Source of the DNA: Lentisphaerae bacterium GWF2_49_21
GTDB lineage: Bacteria; Verrucomicrobiota; Lentisphaeria; Victivallales; GWF2-50-93
Assembly (NCBI GenBank): GCA_001804805.1
Contig: MHBH01000073.1
Coordinates: 1-64,000 of the forward strand
DNA: 64,000 nucleotides
Reading direction: 5' to 3'
The translations under genes and the position numbers were made by a program. Below, in pieces: positions 42,995-50,832 of this stretch (its first letter is position 1; each line of letters opens with the position of its first letter). The notes under the pieces were generated by a model. The model did not search any database. It had not been told where the DNA came from and saw only the letters and a program-made list of their open reading frames with translations.

Positions 42995-44191
42995 ATGGAA
43001 GAAGAGAAAATCTGGTCGGTGTCAGAGGTTAATTCCGCGATCCGGGAGGTGCTGGAGGGCGGATTCATGCCTTTCTGGCTGGAAGGGGAGGTTGGAAACC
43101 TCAGCATCCAACGTTCCGGACACGTCTACCTGACCCTGAAGGACCAGAAGTCACAGATAAGGGCTGTTTATTTCGGTGGTGCAGAAATTGCGAAAAAGCT
43201 CGATTTGAATGTCGGAACCAAAGTCGAAGCCTTCGGCAAGCTATCCGTTTATGAAGTCCGCGGGGAATATCAGTTCATAGTGAAGTCAATCAGGGCGAAG
43301 GGGATTGGAGATCTCCACAGGCTTTTCGAGGAGATGAAGAACAAGCTTGCTGCGGAAGGGCTCTTCGATGAATCAAGGAAAAAACCGATTCCTCTCCTGC
43401 CGGGAAAAATAGGAATAGTGACATCTCCGGACGGCGCCGCCATCCGGGACATCCTCCAGATAATCAGCAGGCGCTTTCCGAACCTGAACATTAAGATATA
43501 TCCTTCGCCTGTTCAGGGGAAAGGCGCCGAAAAGGAACTTGCCGCCGGAATAAAGTTCTTCAATGAAAAATGCATGGTCGATGTGATAATCATAACCCGT
43601 GGTGGTGGAAGCCTGGAAGATCTGTGGCCGTTCAATGAGGAAGTACTTGCCAGACAGATTGCCTCAAGCGGAATTCCTGTCATAAGCGCTGTCGGGCATG
43701 AAATTGACTTTACCATCTGCGATTTTGTATCCGACATGCGTGTTCCCACTCCTTCCGCGGCAGCAGAGCTTGTTGTCGGAAAACAGGAGGAGTTTCTTGG
43801 GGCAATAACCGAGTATCGTCGCAGGCTCAGAGGTTCATTCGATCTTTATCTGGAAAGGCTGAAGAACCGTTTCCAGAAGGCTGCCCAGAGCCATGTGTTC
43901 AAAGAACCCCTCTATCTGATCAGGGAACGACAGCAGAAGGTAGACGAAATCTCCAAAAGGATGGAGAACTCGCTGAAATTTTTCATTGAAAAGTTGAAGT
44001 CAAAGTCCACTGAGTTTAAAAGCAGGCTGAGAAACCTCAATCCCGAAGCAGTCCTCGAAAGGGGATATGTGATAGTCACCAGCAGTGCAGATGGTACCGT
44101 AGTGACCTCTCCAGATGTGCCGGAAGGCACGCTCCTTGATGCGAAATTCGCAAAAGGAGTCCTGCAGGTGAAAGCCCTCCGGAAGAAATAA
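42995..44191 (+). CDS. xseA: Exodeoxyribonuclease VII large subunit
   Basis: A 398-residue subunit of the single-strand exonuclease complex. The N-terminal OB fold covers about 5-100 (WLEGEVGNLSIQRSGHVYLTL) and the catalytic domain has GIVTSPDGAAIRDIL, RGGGSLEDLWPFN and SAVGHEIDFTICDFVSDMR. The coiled-coil C-terminus ends with NPEAVLERGYVIV. ATG 42995 is preferred over TTG 42989. The small subunit gene xseB was not recognised nearby; the small gene downstream does not match it. The stop TAA is inside the palindrome 44189-44211. Confidence 0.96.
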   Translation: MEEEKIWSVSEVNSAIREVLEGGFMPFWLEGEVGNLSIQRSGHVYLTLKDQKSQIRAVYFGGAEIAKKLDLNVGTKVEAFGKLSVYEVRGEYQFIVKSIRAKGIGDLHRLFEEMKNKLAAEGLFDESRKKPIPLLPGKIGIVTSPDGAAIRDILQIISRRFPNLNIKIYPSPVQGKGAEKELAAGIKFFNEKCMVDVIIITRGGGSLEDLWPFNEEVLARQIASSGIPVISAVGHEIDFTICDFVSDMRVPTPSAAAELVVGKQEEFLGAITEYRRRLRGSFDLYLERLKNRFQKAAQSHVFKEPLYLIRERQQKVDEISKRMENSLKFFIEKLKSKSTEFKSRLRNLNPEAVLERGYVIVTSSADGTVVTSPDVPEGTLLDAKFAKGVLQVKALRKK

Positions 44192-44211
44192 TATTTTCAA
44201 GGAAAATATTA
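44189..44211. repeat. Stop-codon-embedded AT palindrome, family A
   Basis: TAATATTTTC-AAG-GAAAATATTA: a perfect 10-bp inverted repeat whose first three bases are the TAA stop of xseA. One of nine such elements in the window. A spacer repeat of ATGGATTGATGGATG type (44222-44254) follows. Confidence 0.6.
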
Positions 44212-44257
44212 TTTCAAACATAGATGAATGGATTGATGGATGAAAGGATGATTGGGT

Positions 44258-44413
44258 ATGAATTGCAAAATGTCCCGAAATACATCAGGTAAAAAGACAG
44301 TTCTTGATTTCAAGACAGCTTTTAAAGCTGATAGGGCCGCTGTTGATTATGAAACAGTCAGGAAGAAGGTCCGGCGAAAGGTTGCGGAGAAAATTTCAGA
44401 ACTGTCCCGATGA
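44258..44413 (+). CDS. Small basic hypothetical protein
   Basis: A 51-residue reading frame starting ATG 44258 (or ATG 44270) and ending TGA. It is rich in Lys, Arg and Ala with a helix-like C-terminal half (YETVRKKVRRKVAEKISELS). It does not match the small exonuclease VII subunit, which would be expected after xseA. There is no strong Shine-Dalgarno site. It may be a small regulatory or DNA-binding protein, or chance. Confidence 0.35.
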   Translation: MNCKMSRNTSGKKTVLDFKTAFKADRAAVDYETVRKKVRRKVAEKISELSR

Positions 44414-44456
44414 CGGGAATTTGCATATGATCTTATTTTTGAAGAATGATAAATCA

Positions 44457-44483
44457 TAAATTTTTAACTTTGTGAAAAATTTA
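44457..44483. terminator. Stop-codon-embedded AT palindrome after the MFS gene, family A
   Basis: Arms TAAATTTTTAAC and GTGAAAAATTTA pair with one mismatch around a short loop. On the minus strand its first bases are the TAA stop of the MFS transporter, followed by ATTTTTCAC. It would fold at the 3' end of that transcript. Confidence 0.5.
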
Positions 44484-45749
44484 TTTCTTCTTCCCGAACT
44501 CCGGATCGATCTTCAGGAACAGTATGGCAAGGAATCCGGGTATTGTACAGATGCAGACCCAGATGAAAAAGAGGGGATATCCCATTGATTCCTGTATTTT
44601 ACCGCTGAACATCCCAGGAACCATCATTCCCAATGCCATGAAACCGGTCATTATTGCGTAATGAGCCGTCTTATACTGGCTGTCTTCCGCAAAATAGACC
44701 ATGTAAAGCATATAGGCGGCAAATCCAAATCCATATCCAAGCTGTTCAAAGGCTACACATGATGCTATGATTGCCAGGTTTTCCGGCATGCAATAGGACA
44801 TATAGACGTAGACAAGGTCCGGCAGGTTGATTGCCAGAGCCATCCACAAGATGCAGGATTTAAGACCGAACCGTGCGATTGTGAATCCTCCCAGGATTCC
44901 TCCCAGCAGCAGCATCGCAACTCCTATTGTACCGTAGATCACACCGATGTTTTCCGTAGCCAGCTGCAGTCCCCCGCTGGCGCGTTCATCTAGCATGAAG
45001 GGGGTTGCAAGCTTGAGGAGTTGGGATTCGCCGAGACGGTAGAGCAGGATGAATGCAATCGCTGACAAGACATATTTCTTCCTGAAGAAATCGGCAAAGA
45101 CTTGTACTGAATCAATGAAAAATTCTCTTGTACTTCCGACCACTTTGGACGGTACATCCGTTTCCGGCCTGGGGAGGATGAACATATGATAAAGTGCGAA
45201 TATCGCAAAAAGCACGGCAAGTATGACAAAGACCACCGACCATGCATACTGCATGTTTCCTGTCAACTTTGCAAGTTTGCCGGCAAGTATGACAAGAAGT
45301 CCCTGTCCGGTTATTGAAGCAAGCCTGTAGAAAGTATTCCTGATCCCTACAAACCATGCCTGATCGTGAGTGTCCAGACCCATGATATAGAAACCGTCTG
45401 CTGCGATGTCATGGGTTGCTGAACTGAAAGCCATCAGCCAGAAGATCACAAGCGTTATTTTAAAGAAATCAGGAGCTGGAACTGTAAGTGCAACCGAAGC
45501 AAAGGCTGCAGCGACAATGAACTGCATTGTATAGATCCAGAACCTTTTTGTCCTGAATATCTCGACAATCGGACTCCACAGGGGTTTTATTACCCATGGG
45601 AGGTAAAGCCAGCTAGTATAAAATGCGATGTCATTGTTTGAGATCCCCAGATTCTTGTACATGATGACGGAGACCGTCATTACAAGTACATAGGGAAGAC
45701 CTTCGGCGTAGTAGAGGCTGGGCACCCAGAACCAGGGAGAGCGGGACAT
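44481..45749 (-). CDS. MFS transporter, AmpG/PAT-like
   Basis: A 422-residue polytopic transporter of about twelve helices. SLYYAEGLPYVLVMTVSVIMY and WVIKPLWSPIVEIFRTKR near the N-terminus and ATHDIAADGFYI in helix 4 are the AmpG/PAT family pattern (import of muropeptides or acetyl-CoA). ATG 45749 is used; the frame upstream from 45803 runs into a GATTGTCGATTG-type spacer repeat. The substrate is uncertain, though a cell-wall fragment is plausible. It is divergent from prmA. Confidence 0.85.
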   Translation of the reverse strand: MSRSPWFWVPSLYYAEGLPYVLVMTVSVIMYKNLGISNNDIAFYTSWLYLPWVIKPLWSPIVEIFRTKRFWIYTMQFIVAAAFASVALTVPAPDFFKITLVIFWLMAFSSATHDIAADGFYIMGLDTHDQAWFVGIRNTFYRLASITGQGLLVILAGKLAKLTGNMQYAWSVVFVILAVLFAIFALYHMFILPRPETDVPSKVVGSTREFFIDSVQVFADFFRKKYVLSAIAFILLYRLGESQLLKLATPFMLDERASGGLQLATENIGVIYGTIGVAMLLLGGILGGFTIARFGLKSCILWMALAINLPDLVYVYMSYCMPENLAIIASCVAFEQLGYGFGFAAYMLYMVYFAEDSQYKTAHYAIMTGFMALGMMVPGMFSGKIQESMGYPLFFIWVCICTIPGFLAILFLKIDPEFGKKK

Positions 45750-45863
45750 TTTCGATTTTTGATTGTCGATTGCCAAATAAAATCCTTGCGTTGAAAGAAC
45801 CAAGATGAAAGGTAGATTAATTTCCGCTTGTTTTTATGAACTTCAACGCAAGGAATTTATATT

Positions 45864-46748
45864 TTGAAGGAAAAATTATATTGCCTTAAGGTATCTTTCC
45901 TGTCCGGAGATCCAGATTTCGCCGAAAAGGCGTTCATTGGATCAGATCTGAAGTTCAGTACGTGGATGGATGTGGAAAGAAAAAGCATTGAGCATATTTT
46001 TTATGCCGATGATCCTAAGTCTGCCGTCGAAACGGCTTTGGAAATAAAACTGATCGCAAAAAATCTCAGGAGGAAGAATACAAGAATTTCAAGGCCGAGT
46101 CTCGAAGTCTTGAAGAAGAAGGACTGGGCGGAGGCCTGGAAGAAGCATTTCAAGGTCCAGCATGTTACAAAAAGGGTCGTCATAAAACCTTCCTGGCTGA
46201 CATATAAGGCTAAAAAGGAGGATGTTGTCATAGAGATCGATCCCGGAATGAGCTTTGGTACGGGAAAACATGCGACCACAAGGTTCTGCCTGAAAATGCT
46301 CGACCGTATCGCAGAAGAAGCGGATATATCGAAAATGAAGGTCCTCGATGCAGGATGCGGATCAGGAATATTGAGCATAGGGGCAGTAAAACTGGGATTC
46401 AAAAATATCACCGCATTCGACTTTGATCCTGAATCTGTAGTAGTTGCAAAGGAAAATTTCGGTATTAACAGGATTTCCAGGAACAAGGCGTCAGTTGCAG
46501 AAGCTGAACTGTCAAAACTCAAGACAGTTGAAAAATTCGACGTCGTGGTAGCCAATATAATTTCAGATGTTTTGATCAAGAACAGGAAAAAACTCGATTC
46601 TCTCCTGAAAACAGGTGGATATCTTGTGCTAGCCGGAATACTTTCAACCGATTATTGCGGACTTCGCAAGGCTTTCAAAGAGGTTGGATATAAAGAAATT
46701 AAAAAGTCTTCCGAAGACGAATGGACAGGAGGATTGTTCAGAAAGTAA
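45864..46748 (+). CDS. prmA: Ribosomal protein L11 methyltransferase
   Basis: A 294-residue SAM-dependent methyltransferase. The N-terminal substrate-binding domain is followed by KKDWAEAWKKHFK, IDPGMSFGTGKHATTRFCL, the SAM motif VLDAGCGSGILSIGAVKLG and VVVANIISDVL, all diagnostic of PrmA. It trimethylates ribosomal protein L11. The start is TTG 45864, with AAGGA 9 nt upstream. It is divergent from the MFS gene. Confidence 0.95.
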   Translation: MKEKLYCLKVSFLSGDPDFAEKAFIGSDLKFSTWMDVERKSIEHIFYADDPKSAVETALEIKLIAKNLRRKNTRISRPSLEVLKKKDWAEAWKKHFKVQHVTKRVVIKPSWLTYKAKKEDVVIEIDPGMSFGTGKHATTRFCLKMLDRIAEEADISKMKVLDAGCGSGILSIGAVKLGFKNITAFDFDPESVVVAKENFGINRISRNKASVAEAELSKLKTVEKFDVVVANIISDVLIKNRKKLDSLLKTGGYLVLAGILSTDYCGLRKAFKEVGYKEIKKSSEDEWTGGLFRK

Positions 46749-46797
46749 GACAGGCATTCTTGCCTGTCAATTTAAGAAATACGGACTGGAAAGTCCG
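46749..46797. repeat. Two spacer palindromes
   Basis: GACAGGCATTCTTGCCTGTC (46749-46768, perfect) and CGGACTGGAAAGTCCG (46782-46797) lie in the 75-bp spacer after prmA. The first is related to the pair at 20263-20310. They may be REP-like elements or hairpin terminators. Confidence 0.6.
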
Positions 46798-46823
46798 CCT
46801 TACTTCAATAAGGATTATAAAAG

Positions 46824-47747
46824 ATGGATCCTCTGTTTTCAATTTTAATTGTAGTGATAGGCTTTGTCGCCTCGGTTTCCGGAGGTTTCTGGGGGCTTGG
46901 CGGCGGCTGGTTCATTCTGCCATGCCTGTTCCTTGCGAATATTGATGTCAGGATTGCCGTCGGAGCCTGCCTTCTCCAGATGATCCCATCGACCTTTCCC
47001 ACTGTCCTGAGGCAGTTCGGAGACATTGGATGGAAAAAAGGAGGATGGGGAATGGTTGTCGCGGTTCCCCTGTGCATCGCCTGTACGGTCGGAGGACTGC
47101 TTGGAGATCCGGCCGGTGTACTATTGGAGAAGCTTTTTGAAAGCCGGAAGTTGCATCAGTCCCTCTACCTTCTTCTTCTCGCCTGGGTGCTCTATGATCT
47201 CTACAAGCAGAGCGGAGTAGATCTTGCTGCGAATGAGAAGAACGACAAACCCCTCAATAAAATGCCGCAGACATTGATCGGTGGATTTGTGACAGGACTC
47301 GTATCCGGATTTCTGGGAATAGGCGGAGGCTCCCTGACACGTCCTCTTATGACGAGTGTTCTGAAAATGCCTGAGAAGCAGACCGGACAGATTGCGAGAC
47401 TCGCAATTCTTGTGACCGCCATCGCCGGAAGCCTTCCATATCTCCTTACCAGCGAGGGAGAAATAAGAAATAAAATGCTGATAGTCGGCGCGCTTTTGAC
47501 AGTTGGTGGAATAGTCGGTTTTTCCATAGGCGCCAAAATGCACTCGGTGGTCCTGAAAGCTGGAAAAGATCAGACGGCCCGGAAAAGTTTCGGGCTGATC
47601 GTTGTCATGGTAATGGCCGGATTGATCTGCAAGCTCATGGAAATGATACATACCGGACAGGTGATCATGATAATATCCGGTGTTTTCATGCTTACTTATC
47701 TCAGTATAATCACATTCAAATGCCGGGAAAGTAGACTTGTAAGATGA
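46824..47747 (+). CDS. TauE/SafE family sulfite/anion exporter-like membrane protein
   Basis: A 307-residue protein with eight hydrophobic segments in two homologous halves; the paired motifs GFWGLGGGWFILPCLFL (about 21-37) and GFLGIGGGSLTRPLM (about 162-176) mark TauE/SafE. These proteins move sulfite, sulfoacetate or other organic anions out of the cell. Nothing nearby points to the substrate. AAGGA is 9 nt before the ATG. Confidence 0.85.
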   Translation: MDPLFSILIVVIGFVASVSGGFWGLGGGWFILPCLFLANIDVRIAVGACLLQMIPSTFPTVLRQFGDIGWKKGGWGMVVAVPLCIACTVGGLLGDPAGVLLEKLFESRKLHQSLYLLLLAWVLYDLYKQSGVDLAANEKNDKPLNKMPQTLIGGFVTGLVSGFLGIGGGSLTRPLMTSVLKMPEKQTGQIARLAILVTAIAGSLPYLLTSEGEIRNKMLIVGALLTVGGIVGFSIGAKMHSVVLKAGKDQTARKSFGLIVVMVMAGLICKLMEMIHTGQVIMIISGVFMLTYLSIITFKCRESRLVR

Positions 47748-47797
47748 AAATAGGCTTGTATGATAATATAAACAAGGCACAAATTTAAATACAAGTC
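47734..47797. promoter_or_regulatory. Inverted repeat upstream of the AbrB/VapC-like pair (weak operator candidate)
   Basis: GACTTGTA (47734-47741) and TACAAGTC (47790-47797) are exact complements, with another GCTTGTA copy at 47754. The right half lies 18 bp before the antitoxin ATG. AbrB-type antitoxins bind such sites as complexes. The 48-bp gap between arms makes this weak. Confidence 0.3.
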
Positions 47798-47814
47798 ATA
47801 AAAGGATATGCATT

Positions 47815-48045
47815 ATGATAACAACAGTTACAAGTCGTGGACAGACAGTTGTTCCAGCAAGGATACGACATTTCTTCAAGATTAAGAAGAATTCCCGGAT
47901 TGACTGGGTAATGGAAAATAATTCCATAAAGGTCTATCCTCTTCCGGACGACACCATAAAAGCTGCAAGGGGGATGTTTGCAGGAGGGGCACCTCTGAAC
48001 GATGTCCTGCTTGAGGAAAGAAGAAAAGAGAGGATCCGGAAATGA
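47815..48045 (+). CDS. AbrB/MazE-like antitoxin (VapB type)
   Basis: A 76-residue protein with an N-terminal swapped-hairpin SpoVT/AbrB DNA-binding domain (ITTVTSRGQTVVPARIRHFF, IDWVMENNSIKVYPL) and a basic C-terminal tail (LLEERRKERIRK) that would contact the toxin. It overlaps the PIN toxin gene (ATGA at 48042-48045) and precedes it, the usual antitoxin-toxin order. It should repress its own promoter as a complex. Confidence 0.87.
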   Translation: MITTVTSRGQTVVPARIRHFFKIKKNSRIDWVMENNSIKVYPLPDDTIKAARGMFAGGAPLNDVLLEERRKERIRK

Positions 48046-48467
48046 GCGGAAATATCCTCTTGGATACATCAGCTATCCTTTGTCTAGTCTTAGATGAGGA
48101 AGGGGCGGGAACTGTTGAAAGATCCCTTTTGTCCGCTAAATCAGGGCATTGCATGCTTTTTCTCAGCTTTGCCTCGATTACTGAATTGAAATACATTATC
48201 TGGCGCCAGCGGTCTGAAGCTGATGCCGATAAACTAATGAAGCTGATGAAGACATGGAATCTGGAGATTATCTATCCTGACGAGGAATTATGTCTGCTTG
48301 CGGCAAAATTGAAGAAGGAGTACCCCCTCTCTTTTGCTGATGCTTTCATTGCTGCGACTGGAATAATGAACAAACTTGTTCTTATGCATAAGGATCCGGA
48401 ATATGATCCACTTGGAGAAATCCTTGAAATGCAGAGACTTCCTTATAAAAAAACAAAGGCGATTTAA
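48042..48467 (+). CDS. PIN-domain ribonuclease toxin (VapC type)
   Basis: A 141-residue PIN domain with the acidic residues expected for metal-dependent RNA cleavage: LLDTSAILCLV (Asp8), a Glu in ITELKY and SFADAFIAA (two Asp-type residues near 108). VapC toxins cut tRNA or rRNA. The start overlaps the antitoxin by 4 nt. It sits at the left edge of the polysaccharide locus. Confidence 0.88.
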   Translation: MSGNILLDTSAILCLVLDEEGAGTVERSLLSAKSGHCMLFLSFASITELKYIIWRQRSEADADKLMKLMKTWNLEIIYPDEELCLLAAKLKKEYPLSFADAFIAATGIMNKLVLMHKDPEYDPLGEILEMQRLPYKKTKAI

Positions 48468-48561
48468 ATAAGTTTTTGAAATATGGTTTAATCCTTTTCA
48501 CCTTGCAAATTTAAAGTTGAGGTTTGAATTTACTAGGTAACAGCAATAGGGAATTGTGCAT

Positions 48562-49623
48562 ATGAAAAGAATACTCATTACAGGCGGAGCCGGTTTTGTA
48601 GGTTCGAACATCGCGGTTGCGCTGAAACAGCATATGTCCGTGGCCGAAATTGTTGTCCTGGACAACCTATATCGGAAAGGTTCCTCTCTTAATCTCCCTA
48701 GACTTGAGAAAAACGGGATCAAGTTCATAAAAGGGGATGTACGAAATCCGCAGGATATCGCTACTGCTGGTAAAATTGATTTTCTCATTGAATGTTCCGC
48801 CGAACCTTCCGTGCTTGCCGGAAAAGATGGAGACACGGATTATCTTGTCCAGACAAATCTCTACGGGGCTATCAACTGCGCCGAATACTGCAGGAAGAAC
48901 AATGCCGGCATGATTTTCCTTTCCACAAGCCGCGTTTATCCCATTGATCCTCTTCTGAACTGCAAGCTGGTGGAGAAATCTTCCAGATTTGAACTTTCCG
49001 ACAAACAGGATGTTCCTGGATTGAGTTCAAAGGGAGTTTCCGAGGAATTTCCGATGACAGGCGCAAGATCTATCTATGGAGCGACAAAATACGCCGCCGA
49101 GATCATGCTTGAGGAATACAGGCAGGCCTTTTCTCTTCCGATAGTCATCAACCGCTGCGGCGTGATAGCGGGCCCTTGGCAGTTTGGGAAAGTCGATCAG
49201 GGGATCGCTGTGTTCTGGCTGGCATCGCACATGTTTGAAAAACCTTTGAAATACATTGGATTCGGCGGAGCCGGGAAACAAGTTCGTGACATGGTTCACA
49301 TTGATGATCTGATAAAACTTGTCATTCTCCAGCTCTCAGATCCTGCGAAATTCGCAAAAGGCATCTGGAACGCCGGCGGCGGTCGAAACATAAGCGTGTC
49401 ACTTCTTGAACTGACCGAGATCTGCAGTAGGATAACTGGGAATAAAGTTCAGATCGGATCTGAGCCTCAGACAAGATATGCAGATATTCCGGTCTATATC
49501 AGCGATACCCGCAAATTGAATTCATTCTGTGGATGGAAGCCTGCGAAATCCATTGAAAAGATAATTGAAGACATCCATAACTGGCTAAAGGACAACAAGG
49601 AAGCCAGGCAAGTCCTTGGATGA
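48562..49623 (+). CDS. NAD-dependent sugar-nucleotide epimerase (CDP-paratose 2-epimerase-like)
   Basis: A 353-residue extended SDR enzyme. ITGGAGFVGSNIA binds NAD, FLSTSRVYP carries the catalytic Ser/Thr region and IYGATKYAAE gives Tyr-x3-Lys. NRCGVIAGPWQFGKVDQG and VRDMVHIDDL are typical of the CDP-paratose/tyvelose epimerase subgroup. Here it starts a surface-sugar cluster, so a similar nucleotide-sugar role is likely. ATG 48562 is used; a GTG at 48556 is also possible, with AGGG in front of both. Confidence 0.85.
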   Translation: MKRILITGGAGFVGSNIAVALKQHMSVAEIVVLDNLYRKGSSLNLPRLEKNGIKFIKGDVRNPQDIATAGKIDFLIECSAEPSVLAGKDGDTDYLVQTNLYGAINCAEYCRKNNAGMIFLSTSRVYPIDPLLNCKLVEKSSRFELSDKQDVPGLSSKGVSEEFPMTGARSIYGATKYAAEIMLEEYRQAFSLPIVINRCGVIAGPWQFGKVDQGIAVFWLASHMFEKPLKYIGFGGAGKQVRDMVHIDDLIKLVILQLSDPAKFAKGIWNAGGGRNISVSLLELTEICSRITGNKVQIGSEPQTRYADIPVYISDTRKLNSFCGWKPAKSIEKIIEDIHNWLKDNKEARQVLG

Positions 49624-49779
49624 TAGGATGAATGGATGACTGGGTTTAAAAAGGATTGAAGATATGAAAATATTGGAAAAGCATTTATTGAATATTACAT
49701 GTTCCATATTGTTCTTAACTTCTTCATGCGCAACCATCCAACCATCCAGCAATCCAATCATCCAGAGGTGCATATTCGT
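49621..49779. repeat. Spacer with ATCC/GGAT repeats
   Basis: The spacer contains GATGAATGGATGACTGGG at 49627 and an inverted ATCCAACCATCCAGCAATCC at about 49738, related to 44222-44254. An open frame through it would give the following glycosyltransferase an extra N-terminal 27 residues made of repeat sequence; this was rejected. Confidence 0.5.
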
Positions 49780-50508
49780 ATGAAATATTCTGTCGTAATA
49801 CCCGCCCACAACGAAGAAGGAGTGATAAAAGGAACCCTTGAGAAGCTTGTCGAGAAGCTTAAGGGTGAGAATTTTGATTTTGAGATAGTTGTGGTCGCAG
49901 ATCATTGCTCGGACAAAACCGAAGAGATACTTGAAGGATTTTCAAAGGCCGACAGCAGGATCAGATGGGTCAGAAACAAGGAGAAACCGGGTTTTGGAAT
50001 GGCAGTACGTACCGGATTGGATGAATATAAAGGTGACGCAGTGGCGATATTTATGGCTGACGCCAGCGACAGCCCGGATGATCTGTGCAAATACTTCAAG
50101 AAGATAGGGGAGGGTGCGGAGTGCGTATTTGGATCAAGGTTCATAAAAGGTTCTCGTGTAGTGGATTACCCAAAGCATAAGTACCTGCTTAATCGGTTTG
50201 TGAACTGGCTTATCCGGATCATGTTCAGGCATGGCCTTAACGATACCACGAACGCATTCAAATGTTATCGCCGCGAGGTGATTGATGGATGTAGACCGCT
50301 GCTTTCTCCACATTTCAATCTTACCGTTGAACTTCCCCTTAAATCCTTCATCAGGGGCTATAAGTTTGAAGTGGTCCCGATCAGCTGGGAGAATAGGAAA
50401 GCTGGCATTTCCAAGCTCAAACTGAAGGAAATGGGCTCCAGATATTTCTTCATAATCCTGTACTGCTTCCTGGAAAAATACATGGTCGGAAAAGACTACC
50501 ACAAATAA
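49780..50508 (+). CDS. Glycosyltransferase family 2 (polyprenyl/dolichyl-phosphate mannosyltransferase type)
   Basis: A 242-residue GT-A enzyme. VVIPAHNEEGVI, VVADHCSDKTEEIL, FIMADASDSPDD (acidic metal site) and SRFIKGSRVVDYP match the Dpm1-like family; RKAGISKLKLKEMG resembles its conserved RxxxxSKL. It should make a polyprenyl-phosphate-linked sugar for the surface polymer. ATG 49780 begins the conserved fold; the longer frame from 49699 was rejected. Confidence 0.87.
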   Translation: MKYSVVIPAHNEEGVIKGTLEKLVEKLKGENFDFEIVVVADHCSDKTEEILEGFSKADSRIRWVRNKEKPGFGMAVRTGLDEYKGDAVAIFMADASDSPDDLCKYFKKIGEGAECVFGSRFIKGSRVVDYPKHKYLLNRFVNWLIRIMFRHGLNDTTNAFKCYRREVIDGCRPLLSPHFNLTVELPLKSFIRGYKFEVVPISWENRKAGISKLKLKEMGSRYFFIILYCFLEKYMVGKDYHK

Positions 50509-50530
50509 AATTTCCAGTTGAAAATTTTAT
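50505..50530. repeat. Stop-codon-embedded AT palindrome, family A
   Basis: ATAAAATTT-CCAGTTG-AAAATTTTAT around the TAA stop of the glycosyltransferase gene. The arms are about 9 bp with one bulged base. Confidence 0.5.
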
Positions 50531-50553
50531 GCTGAAAAAAAGCCAAATACCTC

Positions 50554-50600
50554 TTGACAATCAATAGCTTATATGGTATCGTTACTTCAGGTAACGTTAC
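50554..50600 (+). promoter_or_regulatory. Candidate promoter with nested GTTAC palindromes
   Basis: TTGACA at 50554-50559 and TATCGT 17 bp later give a fair -35/-10 pair. The same CTTGACAATCAATA string occurs at 54933. Immediately downstream GTTAC-TTCAG-GTAAC and GTAACGTTAC form overlapping palindromes, a possible operator. The next gene starts at 50833, with a 134-bp element in between. Confidence 0.4.
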
Positions 50601-50656
50601 TTATAGAATGCATAAGCGACGGGGCGAAGCGCGGATACCTTGCAATAAAAACTTCA

Positions 50657-50790
50657 CCACTAATCCACACTAATCTGTCACTAATTAAGAATCGAAACAT
50701 AAAACATGCTGTGAGTTTATTCTACTTTGGAGAAGAAAATCACAGCAGATGATATTGTTAGTGTCTAGTTTTGTTAGTGAAGATTAGTGG
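50657..50790. mobile_element. MITE-like 134-bp element with nested inverted repeats
   Basis: Perfect 9-bp ends CCACTAATC and GATTAGTGG are followed inward by CACTAA/TTAGTG and by TGCTGTGA...TCACAGCA (8 bp, perfect). A related element lies at 56663-56780 with the same order of parts. There is no coding sequence. It sits between a candidate promoter and the regulator gene at 50833 in an otherwise gene-free 324-bp spacer. Confidence 0.6.
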
Positions 50791-50832
50791 TTTATAAAAT
50801 TCTCTTTTCTTAGTTTCCTTTGCGAAAACAAA

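Noticed and set aside
42995-44413. The small frame at 44258 as exonuclease VII small subunit (xseB)
   Set aside because: It lacks the FEEAL-x-LEEIV-type heptads of XseB, and its base-rich sequence is different. It is listed only as a hypothetical protein.
49699-49779. Extra 27 N-terminal residues for the glycosyltransferase
   Set aside because: The stretch is ATCCAACCATCC-type spacer repeat; the conserved GT2 fold begins exactly at ATG 49780.
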